DNA of 64,000 nucleotides from Cavia porcellus (GCF_034190915.1 NW_026947486.1:80518044-80582043); one strand, 5' to 3'. Shown: positions 22,300 to 32,700, numbered from the stretch's first letter. Made by a program: numbers and translations. Notes: generated from the sequence alone by a model not told the origin.

Positions 22300-22870
22300 A
22301 CCTCCCCTGTCATGGATTAGCAGAAAATCCAGGGTGACTGGAATGAAACAAGCAGGAGCAGATTAGTAGGAGAAGAGTCAGAAAGTTAATGGGTGGGGAT
22401 GAGAGAACAACTGTGTAGGGCAGAGTTAAGATTTGAGATTTTACTCCAAGAGAGATGTGGAGTCACTGGGTGGTTCTGAATGGGAAGTGACATGATCTGA
22501 CTTTTGTTTTAAAAGAATAGCTCTATATTTAAGTGTATAAGATAGGTAACCATATTACCGAGATTTATTGGATCATTGAACAAAACTATTTGCAGTCTCA
22601 CTGAATGTCCACTCTATATGCTTTAATTTTGTAACTTGAACAATTATTTCTAAGATGACAATATGTAATCTATTAGCTAGTGATTTCCTACTGTTTATTT
22701 TTTCTGAAATTCTGTATAACTTGTACCCTTTTTCTGGTTTTTTTTTCTCCTTAAATAAAATTTTAAAAAAATAAAAAAAGAATAGCTCTGCTGAATTAAG
22801 AACAGAGTGCAATGAGGCAATATGGAAACAGGAAGACTTACTTGTTAAGAGGCAATTACAATAATGTATA
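22300..22870. repeat. Ancient mammalian interspersed repeat split by a HAL1-type insertion
   Basis: Phrases such as 'ctgaatgggaagtgacatga', 'ctgacttttgttttaaaaga' and 'gaggcaatatggaaacagga' belong to a widespread old repeat also seen at 32,060-32,700 and 59,860-60,540. It is interrupted at 22,525-22,775. Family name not assigned. Confidence 0.5.
22525..22775 (+). mobile_element. Tail-only HAL1-type insertion with perfect 14-bp target duplication
   Basis: The sequence from 'atatttaagtgtataagata' to 'ccttaaataaaattttaaaa' is the last ~250 bp of the ORF1-only element (compare 5,000-5,255), with only scattered differences. 'aaaagaatagctct' occurs at 22,511-22,524 and 22,776-22,789. This is a 5'-truncated, target-primed insertion. 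Confidence 0.92.
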
Positions 22871-23147
22871 TAAGAGAAGATAAAATTGTAAAGAGAGAGA
22901 GTGCTGATTGAGCATGACTACAAGATAATTGGCCCAAGTTATAAAAAAATAAAGCATCCTTTGGAAGACATGGGAAAGACTAGGGGAACATCTAATTTGG
23001 CAGGGAAGGTCGGGGATTTGGTTTGTAGCACTTTGGGCTTCAGATGCCCATGACATACCCATGTTAAGCTAATAAGGAGGCTCCTGGGTATAAGAATCCA
23101 GGCTTCAGGGGGATAATTCAAGGCTGGAGTAGGTTTTTCCGGAGGAT

Positions 23148-23345
23148 CATTTATTTATTTGTTTGTTTGTTTATGACACTTACAGATTGAACCCAGAAGC
23201 AATTTATCACTGAGTATCTCCATTCCTTTTCAAAATTTTGAGACAGGTTCTCATTAAATTGCCTAGGCTGGTCTCAAACTTGTGACTTCCTGTCTCAACC
23301 TCCTGAGTAGCTGAGAGGAGTGTGCCACCATGTGCAGTGAAGTAT
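23148..23345 (-). repeat. Composite B1/ID SINE
   Basis: Reversed B1/Alu-type head ('cctaggctggtctcaaactt', 'cctcctgagtagctgagagg') plus a reversed ID-type body ('acagattgaacccagaagc') with a (TTTG)n/(TTTA)n tail at 23,150-23,172. Confidence 0.7.
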
Positions 23346-23744
23346 TTGAAAATCATCTGGGCATAGATGACAATGCCATGAGACTACATCACCATGAAAA
23401 TAATCAGTTTCAATAGAGAAAAGTCTCAAGGACTGCACCTGAAGCACTACGATATTTTAGAGGTTATGAAGATGAAGAAGCAAAAGAGACTGAAAACAAA
23501 GGAGACAGAAAAGAAGTGATCAGTAGCTATCAAGAGTCGCTCCTGAGTCAGTGCTACTTTTATTGCTTCTACCAAAACCAGTACATCTAGAAGTAAAAGA
23601 GAATTTTACAGGGCAACAGTGGGGCATTATCAGTGGGTTAGGGTGACGGAGAGGGTTAAATCAGGCTTAAGATTCTAAACCTGTAAGGAGTTAAATCCCA
23701 AACTTCATTTATCTCTTCAGGGTCTTGTATCCACATCCTGCTTG

Positions 23745-24090
23745 TCTTGGTTGCTTTTCTGTTGTTGTCGAGATAAAATACCTGAAACCCAAAATGAAGG
23801 AAAGAAAGGTTTATTTATCTTACACTTTTTGGAGGTTTCAGTGCATACTCAGCTGGCTCCAAAGTAGGGTCACATGGCTGAGGGGCAGCCATTCATGGCA
23901 GCCGCAAGTGACAAGAGTGAAAGGGCGAAAGGTGAAAAGTGAGCCTCCTTCCCTCCGGTATATTGTGTGCTGGCTCGTTGTCCCTGGGCAGATGCAGCAC
24001 TGCTAGACAATGAACCAATCACAAATGCTAGACTCAGTTGCCTCCATGATTGCAAGAGTCTTTGGGGGGACATTTAAACAAACCACAACA
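23745..24090 (-). mobile_element. MaLR-type solo LTR
   Basis: Reversed LTR landmarks: 'aaaggtttatttatcttaca' (end with polyadenylation signal), 'tggggggacatttaaacaaa' and 'ccacaaca' near the LTR start. Same family as 54,908 and 58,906. The order and ends match ERVL-MaLR LTRs of rodents. Confidence 0.65.
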
Positions 24091-24744
24091 CTGCTGTAAC
24101 TGAAACCTTGGCTATGTACTTTATTTAGCCTTTCAACTGCAGGTGCTTATCCACACAATTCTGCACTGCCATATCTCAGGAAGTGGAAATGAAGATCATT
24201 TTACTCTCCAAACCACTTTCTGATCTTTGCTCCTCCTTGTTCCTGAAAACTCTCTGGTTCTTCCTTGGCTCATACCATCAGTTTTAACACTTCTTCCCCA
24301 TCCTGGTGGCAGTCTTCTGTCACCTTCCTAGTCACTGACTTCATTCATGAATATTTTAGTTCTCAATTCATGTTGTCTGATCTCTTTGTCCCAACTTCTC
24401 TTGTCATTCTCAGTGAGTCCAACATTTACCCAGCAACATATCCTTTTGTTTCCTTGATATTTTCACTGCCAATGCCCACTTCCATCATGGAAGGCACTTC
24501 AAAACAAAGAGCACCAGGACTGGGCCTTGTTTCTAAAAAAGTTCCTGGACTTCAGTGCATTCTTGTTATTGGTAAAACAACACATGATTTTCAAAAAAGG
24601 AAAACCTTTTAGTACTGGAAATATGTAAAACTATATGTAAATTTTATTGGGAATTAGGTCTGTGTCTCATTCCTTTCTGTTCTGTCCTCTGTTGAACTTA
24701 CTATGAGTCAGTGATTACAAGTGAGATTTTAAAGTGTAGCAGTG

Positions 24745-25010
24745 GATAAATAAGTCAGGAATATATATACTCTGTTACTCACAACTATGTTACATATAAT
24801 TGCAAATATTGGAAACAGCATAAATGACCATTCACAACAGTATGTTAAATAAACTATGGTTCGTTCATACAAAAGAATGCTATGTAGTTGTAAAAAAGTG
24901 AAAAAAATTCCTATGAATTGGAATGACTTCCAAGATAAAGTGTACAGCAAAAAAGGAAAATATCAACAATGCACCTAACATGCTACCTTGTATGCAATAA
25001 AGAAAAAATC
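24745..25010 (+). mobile_element. Ancient L1M 3' fragment
   Basis: 'caaatattggaaacagcata', 'aataaactatggttcgttca', 'aatgctatgtagttgtaaaa' and 'ccaagataaagtgtacagca' follow the 3' end of old mammalian L1M elements. It probably continues at 26,510-26,690 after later insertions. Confidence 0.7.
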
Positions 25011-25111
25011 ATTTTCATGCAAGTATTTTGCATAAAAGTTCATAGCTGCTTCACTCATCCAAAAAACCAGACTCAGCACAAATGTTCATCAACAGATAAA
25101 ATGGAATCTAT

Positions 25112-25380
25112 GGTTTAAATATGTTCTCTACAAAATATAAATGTTTCCCACATGATGATATTATGACATGGGGCATCCAAGAGGTGACAAGCCATCAGCA
25201 CTCCTCCCAGAGCTAATGGGGTTGGGGTCCTTGTTTTAAAAAGTCTTTATGCAGAATTAAGTAAGTACACCTTTCTACCTTCTGCCACCTGAGGCCTAGA
25301 CAACGGAATCTGCTGGTACATTGATCTTGCACTTACCAGCCTCCAGAACTTTAAGAAACAAATTTCTCTTATTTACAAAT
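25112..25380 (+). mobile_element. MaLR/MLT-type LTR fragment
   Basis: 3' end with 'gaatctgctggtacattgat', 'ccagcctccagaactttaag' and 'aacaaatttctcttatttac', typical of old MaLR LTRs. Confidence 0.55.
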
Positions 25381-25542
25381 GTGTGAACCATACAGGACTT
25401 CATCAAGTACTGTTTATAGATTTTAAAAGAAAAACTCACCAACTGCAAAGCAGTGTCACAAAAAACACTGTACATGATGGGAATGCTAGATTGCGTCCAA
25501 GAAAATTGATGGAGGAGACAATGTTTTTAAATAAGTAAGGCA

Positions 25543-26257
25543 GTCTGGGAAGCACTGCCATGTGTGAACCCCTGCCAGACTGGAACAGCCAGACCCCAGC
25601 CCCTTCTGGCATGCAGGCTGGCAAACAAAAATAGCATACCCCACGACCTCACCAAGTCGACACACCCCACCACTCCCTCCATAAGCGACCGTCTTATCAG
25701 GAGAAACACAGGCTGTGATGATAGCTATGGAGGTGAAACACAACTGGATGCCTGTGGTGCTTTGGTGTCTCACTAACATTGCAGATCTAGTGCCAGTGGT
25801 CTGACTATGGGTTCAGAGGATAGTGGTACACAGTGTGGCATCTAGCAGGGGGCATCTCCTTCTGAAGGTTGCAGCCATTGTTGATTCCCTATGATCTTGT
25901 TTTGAAGTCCTATATCATTTCAATTTTTTTGTTGGGTCGGGTTTTATTCTCTTTTGTTTTGTTTATGTCAAATCCGATTGCAGGAGCATCTATTTCAAAG
26001 ATAACAAGATACATTATGGTAGCAACTTTGGATTTACTATTGCCTTGTTTTGAAGTCCTTTATTACATTCATTGTTTCCTTTTATTGTTTCTATTCTATT
26101 CTGTTCTGTTTGATTTTTACTATGTCCAAAGTTATCTGCAGCTATTTTGAAGACATCAAAAGGCATTATGGTAACAATTGTTGATTTTATAATGTTGTTA
26201 GGCCTGTATCTCTTATGCTGGTTTTATTCTGTTTTATCCTTTTTAAAATAAAAAAAT
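25543..26257 (+). mobile_element. L1-derived insertion ending in a 151-bp-repeat 3' UTR
   Basis: 25,862-26,257 holds cores at 25,862, 26,013 ('cattatggtagcaactttgg') and 26,164 ('cattatggtaacaattgttg'), spaced exactly 151 bp, then an end like 'cctttttaaaataaaaaa'. Flanks 'taaataagtaaggca' (25,528-25,542) and 'taaataaataaggca' (26,258-26,272) are a one-mismatch target duplication. The first ~320 bp (25,543-25,861) are not ORF2 or any L1 part I recognise. Confidence 0.65.
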
Positions 26258-26509
26258 TAAATAAATAAGGCATGATCGTAATACAAAGAAAAAAAAAAGT
26301 AAGCAGTGCAAAATACACAATCCTGTGTCCTTATTTCCTTCCCCAAAGATAACCTCGTGATCAGGTTTCTTGGTATCCTTTTAGAGACAGAATTTTCTTT
26401 TCATTTTGAAAAAAGGAAAGAAGAAAAAAATGGAGGCAAAGATGGAAGGGAAGGAATGAAAGAAAAGGAAGAGAGGGAATAGAAAGCAATTCCATATAAA
26501 TGAAGGTTT

Positions 26510-26690
26510 AAGCACAAAAAACGGTCAAGAAATATGTACCCCCAAAAACCAAGCTCTTAACTGTGGTTACCTCAAAGAATAATTGATAGACTTCATTTTT
26601 TAATGTACTTCGGTACTATTTGTCTTGGCTCAACAAAAATATACTACTTTTGTGATTTGTAAATTTCCATAATAATAAAGAATAAAAGAA
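26510..26690 (+). mobile_element. Ancient L1M 3' terminal fragment
   Basis: 'actgtggttacctcaaagaa', 'gacttcattttttaatgtac' and AT-rich end match the very end of old L1M elements; likely the rest of the element at 24,745. Confidence 0.5.
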
Positions 26691-26739
26691 AAATTAGTAG
26701 AGAAACATCAAATAGTATAAATATAACAAGATAAATTAT

Positions 26740-27900
26740 AAAATGAAAGTGATTTGATATTGCAAAATGGCCATGCAACCAAATGAAACAGTCCAATGTT
26801 AGAACTAGATCTGAAAATATAATGAGGTTCTTGGGGTGAAATGTATTGGAGAGAATGTCACCACTATAATTCGATGTTGGAAATTGTAACAGACGAATTG
26901 CTATAAGATACTGTGAAATATACAAAAGCATGAAATAAAAGTAAAATGTTCTGGATGCACAACAGTCATATTCAAATACGTATTTATTACGATATCTCAT
27001 TAGCTGAACTAAAAGCATTCATAGGTCTGCTGTACTTAGCAGGGATTTCTCATGATAACTGCAGGAATATAAAAGACATAAAAAAGCAATACTTCAAAAT
27101 ATGGCATAAAAATTTATGAACTTTGCATAAGATGCAAAGCCATTATGCTTCCAATTTAGAAATTTGTCCTGGAACTCAGCCATACGATCTTTATTTGTAT
27201 AACAGTAAGCTGAATGATGTTGTGAACAGACTTGTTGCTCTCATCTCCCAAACTAATCAGAATGTGACATTCAATGATTGGTTTACCAGTTTCTAATTGA
27301 TGTTACATTTGCTAGCAGAGCACATGTTGACCAGTACAGGAACTGTATGCAAGAACAAAGCAGAAATTCCAAGTGAAATGTTGCAATTTCAAAACAGAGA
27401 TATGTATGTATGGCAAAGAAAAGCAAACTGGTACCGCTGGTGTCAACATTGCACTATGATGGAAATACTGATAGAGAAACATTGACAAAATGAAAGCCTG
27501 AGATAGAAAGTTTTTACAACAAAACCAAAGGCAAAGTTGTTGATGAGTTACACAGCAACTATTCACTCAAAACACAAAGCATTAGTCAATGTGTTCGATA
27601 AATAGTTTAATAGCTTATAAAGAAAATAACAAGTGCAAAAATCACAGAGAAATTTTCTTAGAGGATTTGGGCTGAAACTCATAAAAGATAATTTATAGCA
27701 GAGCAAAAAACAAAATGTTTCTGCTCAGAGAACTACACACAAAAAAAATGTGGACCACACTGGTGAGCTGATAGGTGAACGGCAAGTGTAGCATCCCAAA
27801 GATCTATGACAACAGGGAAACTAAAAAGATGTCAAATGTGCACTACAAGAAAGGACAAGAAAACAAAATATATGTGTTATCAGTGTAAGTGATACTTGTG
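26740..27900 (+). pseudogene. piggyBac-family transposase, decayed
   Basis: Across several broken frames the landmarks of piggyBac transposase appear in order: 'SLAELKAFIGLLYLAG', a K-Y-G-I-K-like segment ('YFKIWHKNL'), 'VVNRLVALISQTNQNVTF', 'NDWFTSF', 'LTSTGTVCKNKAEIPSEML', 'FYNKTKGKVVDEL' (third catalytic Asp region) and a C-terminal Cys/His zinc-binding end ('CYQCK', 'CMEHA', 'CEDCFGCDN'). piggyBac transposases cut and paste DNA at TTAA. The segment between 'LLYLAG' and the K-Y-G-I-K site, which would carry the first catalytic Asp, is deleted; stops are frequent. Terminal inverted repeats were not found. Assignment rests on protein motifs I read directly plus family knowledge. Confidence 0.8.
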
Positions 27901-28800
27901 TATGGAACATGCAATTTTCATATGTGAAGACTGCTTTGGCTGTGACAATTGAATCAAACATTATTTCTGTGGTAGACTTTTGTTTGTGTTTGCATTGTAG
28001 TTCACATAGATTTTTATTTCTAATCTTATCTCTTAGATTTTGTAAGCACACAGCTGATGTGAAAATGTTGATATGTATTCTAAACACTCAGTACACATTT
28101 GATATTTTATTTTATTGATATATCATTTCCCTGCTAAGTACATGTTGCACAACATAGTAGGAAGCTTCTGACAAAACAGGAGGACTTGAGAGCTGACAAG
28201 AATGGGCTGACTCATAGGAAAGGAAAACTAAGCACGTGTTGTCAGTGTAAGCAAGACATATGCATAGAACATGCAGTTGTGTACGAAAATTGCCTTGGTT
28301 GTGACAGTTGAAGCAAAGATTATTTCTGTGGTAGAGTTTTATAGTTTATATAGGTTTTTGTTTCTGGTGTTATGTCAGGTTTTGTAAGAAAGTATACAGC
28401 TGTGAAAATGTTGATGTTTATTCTAAATGCACAGTACATACTAAGCAGTTAATACTTTATTTTATTGGCTTTTATGTTCCTGTTAACAACACATGATAAG
28501 AACCTTCTGACAAAACAGCAAGACCTGCAAGATATCAAGAACGTTCTACAAAAAGGCCAGGAAAATAAAACACTTGTGCTGTCAGTGCGGCACTTGTGTA
28601 TGGAAAGCGCTGTTGTCATATGTGAAAACTGCCTTAGGTGTAATAATAGATTATTTTTTGTAGTGTGCTATTGGTATTTTCACTTACTTCATATAGGAAT
28701 TTATTTCTGTTCTTTATTAGACTTTGTACACCAAAAATCATTCAATATTGAAGATTTTGATGCTTTTTTATAAATAATAAATATTAAAATGCAAGACTAT
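27790..28800 (+). repeat. Three tandem copies of the piggyBac C-terminal end and 3' flank
   Basis: Approximate copies: 27,790-28,145, 28,146-28,484 and 28,485-28,800. Anchors: 'cagtgtaag' at 27,881 and 28,243, 'cagtgcgg' at 28,583; 'cttctgacaaaacag' at 28,165 and 28,504. Each copy encodes a Cys/His-rich end (copy 2: 'CCQCKQDICIEHAV', 'YENCLGCDS') followed by 'ttatttctgtggtag'-type non-coding sequence (in copy 3 altered to 'attattttttgtag'). Copies are clearly diverged from each other, so the duplication is old. Confidence 0.8.
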
Positions 28801-28944
28801 ATTTTTGTAATATTTTTTCATGTTAAGCACTCATGGTTTAACAATAAAACTCATAAAATTGAAACTTGTAATTCATCAATAGAAATATTCTGAAGAGTAA
28901 ATATGGATTTGACACACCCATGTTTATGGGCCTTTATGACAAAA

Positions 28945-29120
28945 AAACATGTGCTATCTTCTGTGGGCTAATCTTTACAACGACCCTTAGGAGGAAAAAA
29001 AGTATAATCTCCATTTTATAAACGAAGCAACCACAGCACAGAGAATTTGAGACTTCCCCATTATCACTCAGTTGGAAACTACAGAGTCAAGATTCTAAAG
29101 CAGATTCCAGAGTACAGGTT
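28945..29120 (-). repeat. MIR
   Basis: 'ctccattttataaacgaagc' and 'ttatcactcagttggaaact' are the reversed MIR core. Confidence 0.65.
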
Positions 29121-29839
29121 CCAACTACTACACCTCCAGCCTCTCTCTCTCTAAATGAGCTACCCTCTACTAAAGGCTGTTTGTGGATTCACTGAGAGTA
29201 ATATATGTAAAGCCCATTTCTTGTCAAGTGTTTGATAGCAGCTGTGGTTATGTAGCAGAAAATGTACACACACACACACACACACAGTCAGTATACTTCA
29301 GTCTGTCCAGTTCCAGTTGTTCCTGTATCTTAGAAACAGTTGGTAACTGTGATGCACAGCTGGTCACTGTGATGCATCGTATAAACCAATCCCCAATTGA
29401 CAAGCCATTCTGCTTCTGTACTTCCTGCTTATTTATCCAATATAAACCCTAAACCACCAGAGATTAGGACCTGATATTCTGGGAATGATCCCGATCAGTG
29501 CCCATTGAGGAAGTAAATAAATCGTCTCCAAATCCTGGGTGTAGTTTAGGTGTTTCTGCTTGCCCTTGCAGTTCTTATAGGCTTGTCCATTCTGCACTGA
29601 AAAACCTACCAGGTCGTTTCTTTGGGCAGAAAAAGAGGTAAAGGGAAGAGGAAAAGAGTCAGGGGTGGAAGAGGGTGAGGTGGAACGTGAAGAAACAGAG
29701 CAAAGAAGAGAGGTAGAGTGATCGCTGAATATTTAGGAAGTAAGACAGACACCCTGGTGACCCATGCTGAAAATAAATGCTGGGGCTTTGCCAACTGAGG
29801 CATTAACTTAGGTACATCAATCCCAAGGCCCTCGAACCC
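29121..29839. other. Upstream region, no gene seen
   Basis: Contains a (CA)n microsatellite at 29,266-29,286 and otherwise unassigned sequence leading to the CpG island. No exon recognised. Confidence 0.5.
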
Positions 29840-30001
29840 ACCTACAGCCCCCAGGACCCTGCCGGGCAGGCGTGGACTCGCCTGGCCCTCCTGCGGGTCC
29901 GCCCCACGCCGGGCGGGGCCTGGCCTATAGTCTCTGCCCTGGCCAGACCGCAAATCCCGGGCCGAGCCACGCGGTCTCTCCGGCCGGGCTGGCCGGCCTC
30001 G

Positions 30002-30276
30002 ATGGCTACCTGGAGGCGGGACGGCCGGCTGACTGGCAGCCAGCGGCTGCTATGCGCCGGCCTGGCCGGGGCGCTCAGCCTCAGCCTCACCGCGCCCCTG
30101 GACCTCGCCACCGTGCTGGCCCAGGTCGGCGGCGCGCGAGGCCAGGCCCGGGGCCCGTGGGCCGCAGCGCTCGGGGTGTTGCGGGCCGAGGGGCCCCGGG
30201 CCCTGTGGAAGGGGAACGCGGTGGCCTGCCTGCGCCTCTTCCCCTGCAGCGCCGTACAGCTTGCCGCCTACCGCAA
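30002..30276 (+). CDS. SLC25A43: SLC25A43 coding exon 1 (residues 1-91 plus two bases)
   Basis: Encodes the N-terminus of the mitochondrial carrier family member SLC25A43, an inner-membrane solute carrier of undefined substrate. It begins MATWRRDGRLTG and contains the first transmembrane helix (about residues 16-36), then 'ALWKGNAVACLRLFPCS' before helix 2. The first carrier signature reads PLDLATVL: Pro32 and Asp34 are present, but the usual basic residues are Thr37 and Leu39, as I recall for this protein in human. The ATG has G at +4 but T at -3. The exon ends 'cgcaa' before donor gtaagag at 30,277, splitting Lys92 (AA|G). The match to human SLC25A43 is strong from memory. A G-rich run follows 18 bp into the intron. 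Confidence 0.95.
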
Positions 30277-30294
30277 GTAAGAGCCTGGCGGCCC

Positions 30295-30325
30295 GGGGGC
30301 GGGGCGGGGCGGGGCGGGGCGGGGG
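30295..30325 (+). other. G-quadruplex candidate next to the exon 1 splice donor
   Basis: Six runs of four or five G separated by single C (30,295-30,325). One-base loops give a very strong predicted quadruplex on the coding strand (and so in the pre-mRNA), 18 bp after the donor. Confidence 0.7.
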
Positions 30326-31424
30326 TCTGCAGCTGGCCGCGTCCTTCGGGGCGCTGTGGTGGGGACGGCCCCCTTCTGGATCACGTGGGAGCTACTCCGA
30401 CAACTGGGCGGCGGGGACACGCCGAGGGACCCCAAGGCGCAGTCCCAACGCTTTTCCTGTACTCTTGAGGTGCTCTTCCTGCAAGATGCCATTTTGTGGC
30501 ACGCAGCCCTGACCCCTGAGAAGCTTTCCTGGCTGGACAGGGCGAGGGATTGGGAATGGAATCAAAGCAGATTTAGGGGAAAGAATGAGAGAGCTCCAGA
30601 GAGATAAGCCCTAATCACTCCAGCCTTCTATCAGCTGGTAAGGTTTTGCTTTGGCTGGCCTAGGAAAAGAGACTCTCTTGAAGATGTGTGTGTATGGGAC
30701 TGTGTGATCAATACCCCAAGAAGAAAGTGCTTGGTGGCCAGGGAGGGACCCATCCACTGCCTCAAAATGGCCACAGATTTTTTCCACGCAGTCTAATTGA
30801 ATCTTAAATTTGGGGTTCTACAGAGGCTCCCCCTCCCTGAGCTGGGAACAGTCCCCTCAGCCTTGTGCTTCCCCTCGCACCTGAGCTGCCCACTGGCCTC
30901 ATTCTGCTGGTTTTTCCCACTTTCTCTCACATCAACAGCTGCTCTTTACAAAAAGATCTAAAGGTGTAAATACCGGACAAGGCCCTGTCTGAAAGCTTCC
31001 TCAGGGCTCATAGATAATTGCATTGGAATCAGAAAGGAAGCCTAAAGGAGAAATGGAAATGATGACATTTAAGGAAGAGGAGCAGTTTCTCTAGGAGGAT
31101 AGTTCCTGTGTCCTTAATTTTATGAGCACAATGCCAACTCTGAAGAGTGACGTTGGCCCTGAAGCAGCCCACAGAATCAGAACTGGTCAGCCTTTTTGTT
31201 TCCGTTCTGTGGATGGAATCCAGGGCCTTGTACAGGCTACGCAAGGCTTCACAATTGAGCGCCTCCCTCCGCCACAAGTACTGGTCAGTTTTGACCAGAT
31301 GGTTCAACTTTGGCGGCTAACAGTCAGGGGAATTTTGCCTTGATGCTGTGACTTAGGAAGTGAGAACTTGGAAGTCGCTGTCACAAAGCTAAATAAAATT
31401 ACCCTTATTTGGGGTAATTTTGGG

Positions 31425-31512
31425 GGTTGGCGGGGTTTAGTTCAGCGGAGTAAGTGCCTGTTTGGCAAATGTGAGGTCGTGAGTTCAATTCCTGGTACCA
31501 AAAAAAAAAAAA
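31425..31512 (+). repeat. ID-like SINE
   Basis: 'ggcggggtttagttcagcgg', 'cctgtttggcaaatgtgagg', 'gttcaattcctggtacc' and an A tail. 'aattaccctta' occurs on both sides (near 31,398 and 31,511), a probable target duplication. Confidence 0.8.
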
Positions 31513-31884
31513 TTACCCTTATCAGACTTTTCTAGGCCAGTGATCATTTCACTTCTGCCTGGGAGAATTCTTTTCTCTTTCTTTGTGGAGGAAATCATGG
31601 ATAAGATAATATGACATTTGTGTCACAGCTCTTATCCCTCTCCAGAGTGCCTTGCCCTCTGAATACCTAGCCAGCAGTCTGAATTTTAATGACTCAATTG
31701 CTCCCCACTTCACCCTCTTCTCCACAAAGTGGTAAGGAAGTCTTTCTTTGACAGGGTCGATTGTGTGCCAAGGAAGGGTAGGCAGAGCTTCAAAGGTAGA
31801 TTCAATGTCTTGGTTTTCTACTAACTATCTAGTACACAGACATCATTAGATATTTACATCTCTTGCCTTCTTCCCTGTAAGGTC

Positions 31885-32035
31885 CATAGGACAGAAAGTA
31901 TTGTGCCACCTTTTACAGATGCAGAATTGATGTGTCAGGCTCACACACCACTTGTCAGTGATAAAGCTGGGTACTACACCTGGCCTTCTGACTCCAAATC
32001 TCATGCTCTTTGATTACATCACGCTACCTTTCTCT
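31885..32035 (-). repeat. MIR
   Basis: Reversed MIR end: 'gtgataaagctgggtactac', 'ccttctgactccaaatctca' and 'tgctctttgattacatcacg'. Confidence 0.6.
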
Positions 32036-32059
32036 CTGAAGGTAATTGATACTAATTTA

Positions 32060-32700
32060 GTTAGGATACATGAAGTACCTGCTGTGTGCATGATGCTGGT
32101 GACAATGCAAAGACGAAACAGGCAATGGTCCTTTTGCCCCTAGGAGATTACAGAGTAATAGAAGAATAAAGCTCATGTGTCCATAACCATAATACAAGTA
32201 GCATGTGGTTGCTGTGACTGAAGTGCTGTAGAAATGTACACTTCCGATAAGGGATGAGGAGAAGGTGTGACGGTGTGAAGATGTGGAGAAAAAGCTTTGG
32301 GAGTTTGGCCTTGAGAGAGTGAGTGGGAGTCTGCTGGGCAAAGATGGGAAGAAAGATACTACAGGTAAGTCAGCAAATGCACAGAGGTGGGAAGGCACGC
32401 TGCATGACTGGAAATAATACAGGAAGAACAGGTGGAATGAGATCTTGAAGGTCAGGTTAAGTAATGTAGACTTGATATGCAAAGGAAGTTACGGAAGACT
32501 TTTTTTTTTCAGCGTGGGAGGTGGTACTTTGATGAAAGCATGGAATGATTGCTACTTGGTAGTAGGAGAAGAAGAAGGTTGGGCATGGCAGGACCAGCTG
32601 GAACTTGTTTGTTATAATCCACATGGTAGTTGGAGGAACCTGAAATAGGCTGGTGACAGTAGGTGAAAGATGAGAGAAGAACAGAGTTACACGGGCTAGG
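32060..32700. repeat. Ancient mammalian interspersed repeat
   Basis: 'tacctgctgtgtgcatgatg', 'gcaaatgcacagaggtggga' and 'cttgatatgcaaaggaagtt' follow the same old repeat type seen at 22,300 and 59,860. Name not assigned. Confidence 0.45.

Larger units (their letters stand above)
29840..30330 (+). promoter_or_regulatory. SLC25A43: CpG-island promoter of SLC25A43
   Basis: An abrupt change to GC-rich, CpG-dense sequence spans the first coding exon. GC-box-like 'gggcggggcct' lies near 29,910. No TATA box is visible, typical of a broadly expressed housekeeping-type promoter. The transcription start cannot be fixed from sequence alone; the 5' UTR presumably lies within 29,880-30,001. Confidence 0.75.

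Noticed and set aside
24265..24612. A 115-codon + strand open frame
   Set aside because: No motif, no splice sites in frame and no match to a family I know; composition is ordinary.
29872..30468. A 198-codon + strand open frame over the CpG island
   Set aside because: It overlaps SLC25A43 exon 1 in another frame, does not start with ATG, crosses the splice donor, and is Pro/Gly/Arg/Ala-rich as expected from GC-rich DNA.
32057..32482. A 141-codon - strand open frame
   Set aside because: Lies over an ancient interspersed repeat; Ser/Phe-rich with no family features.
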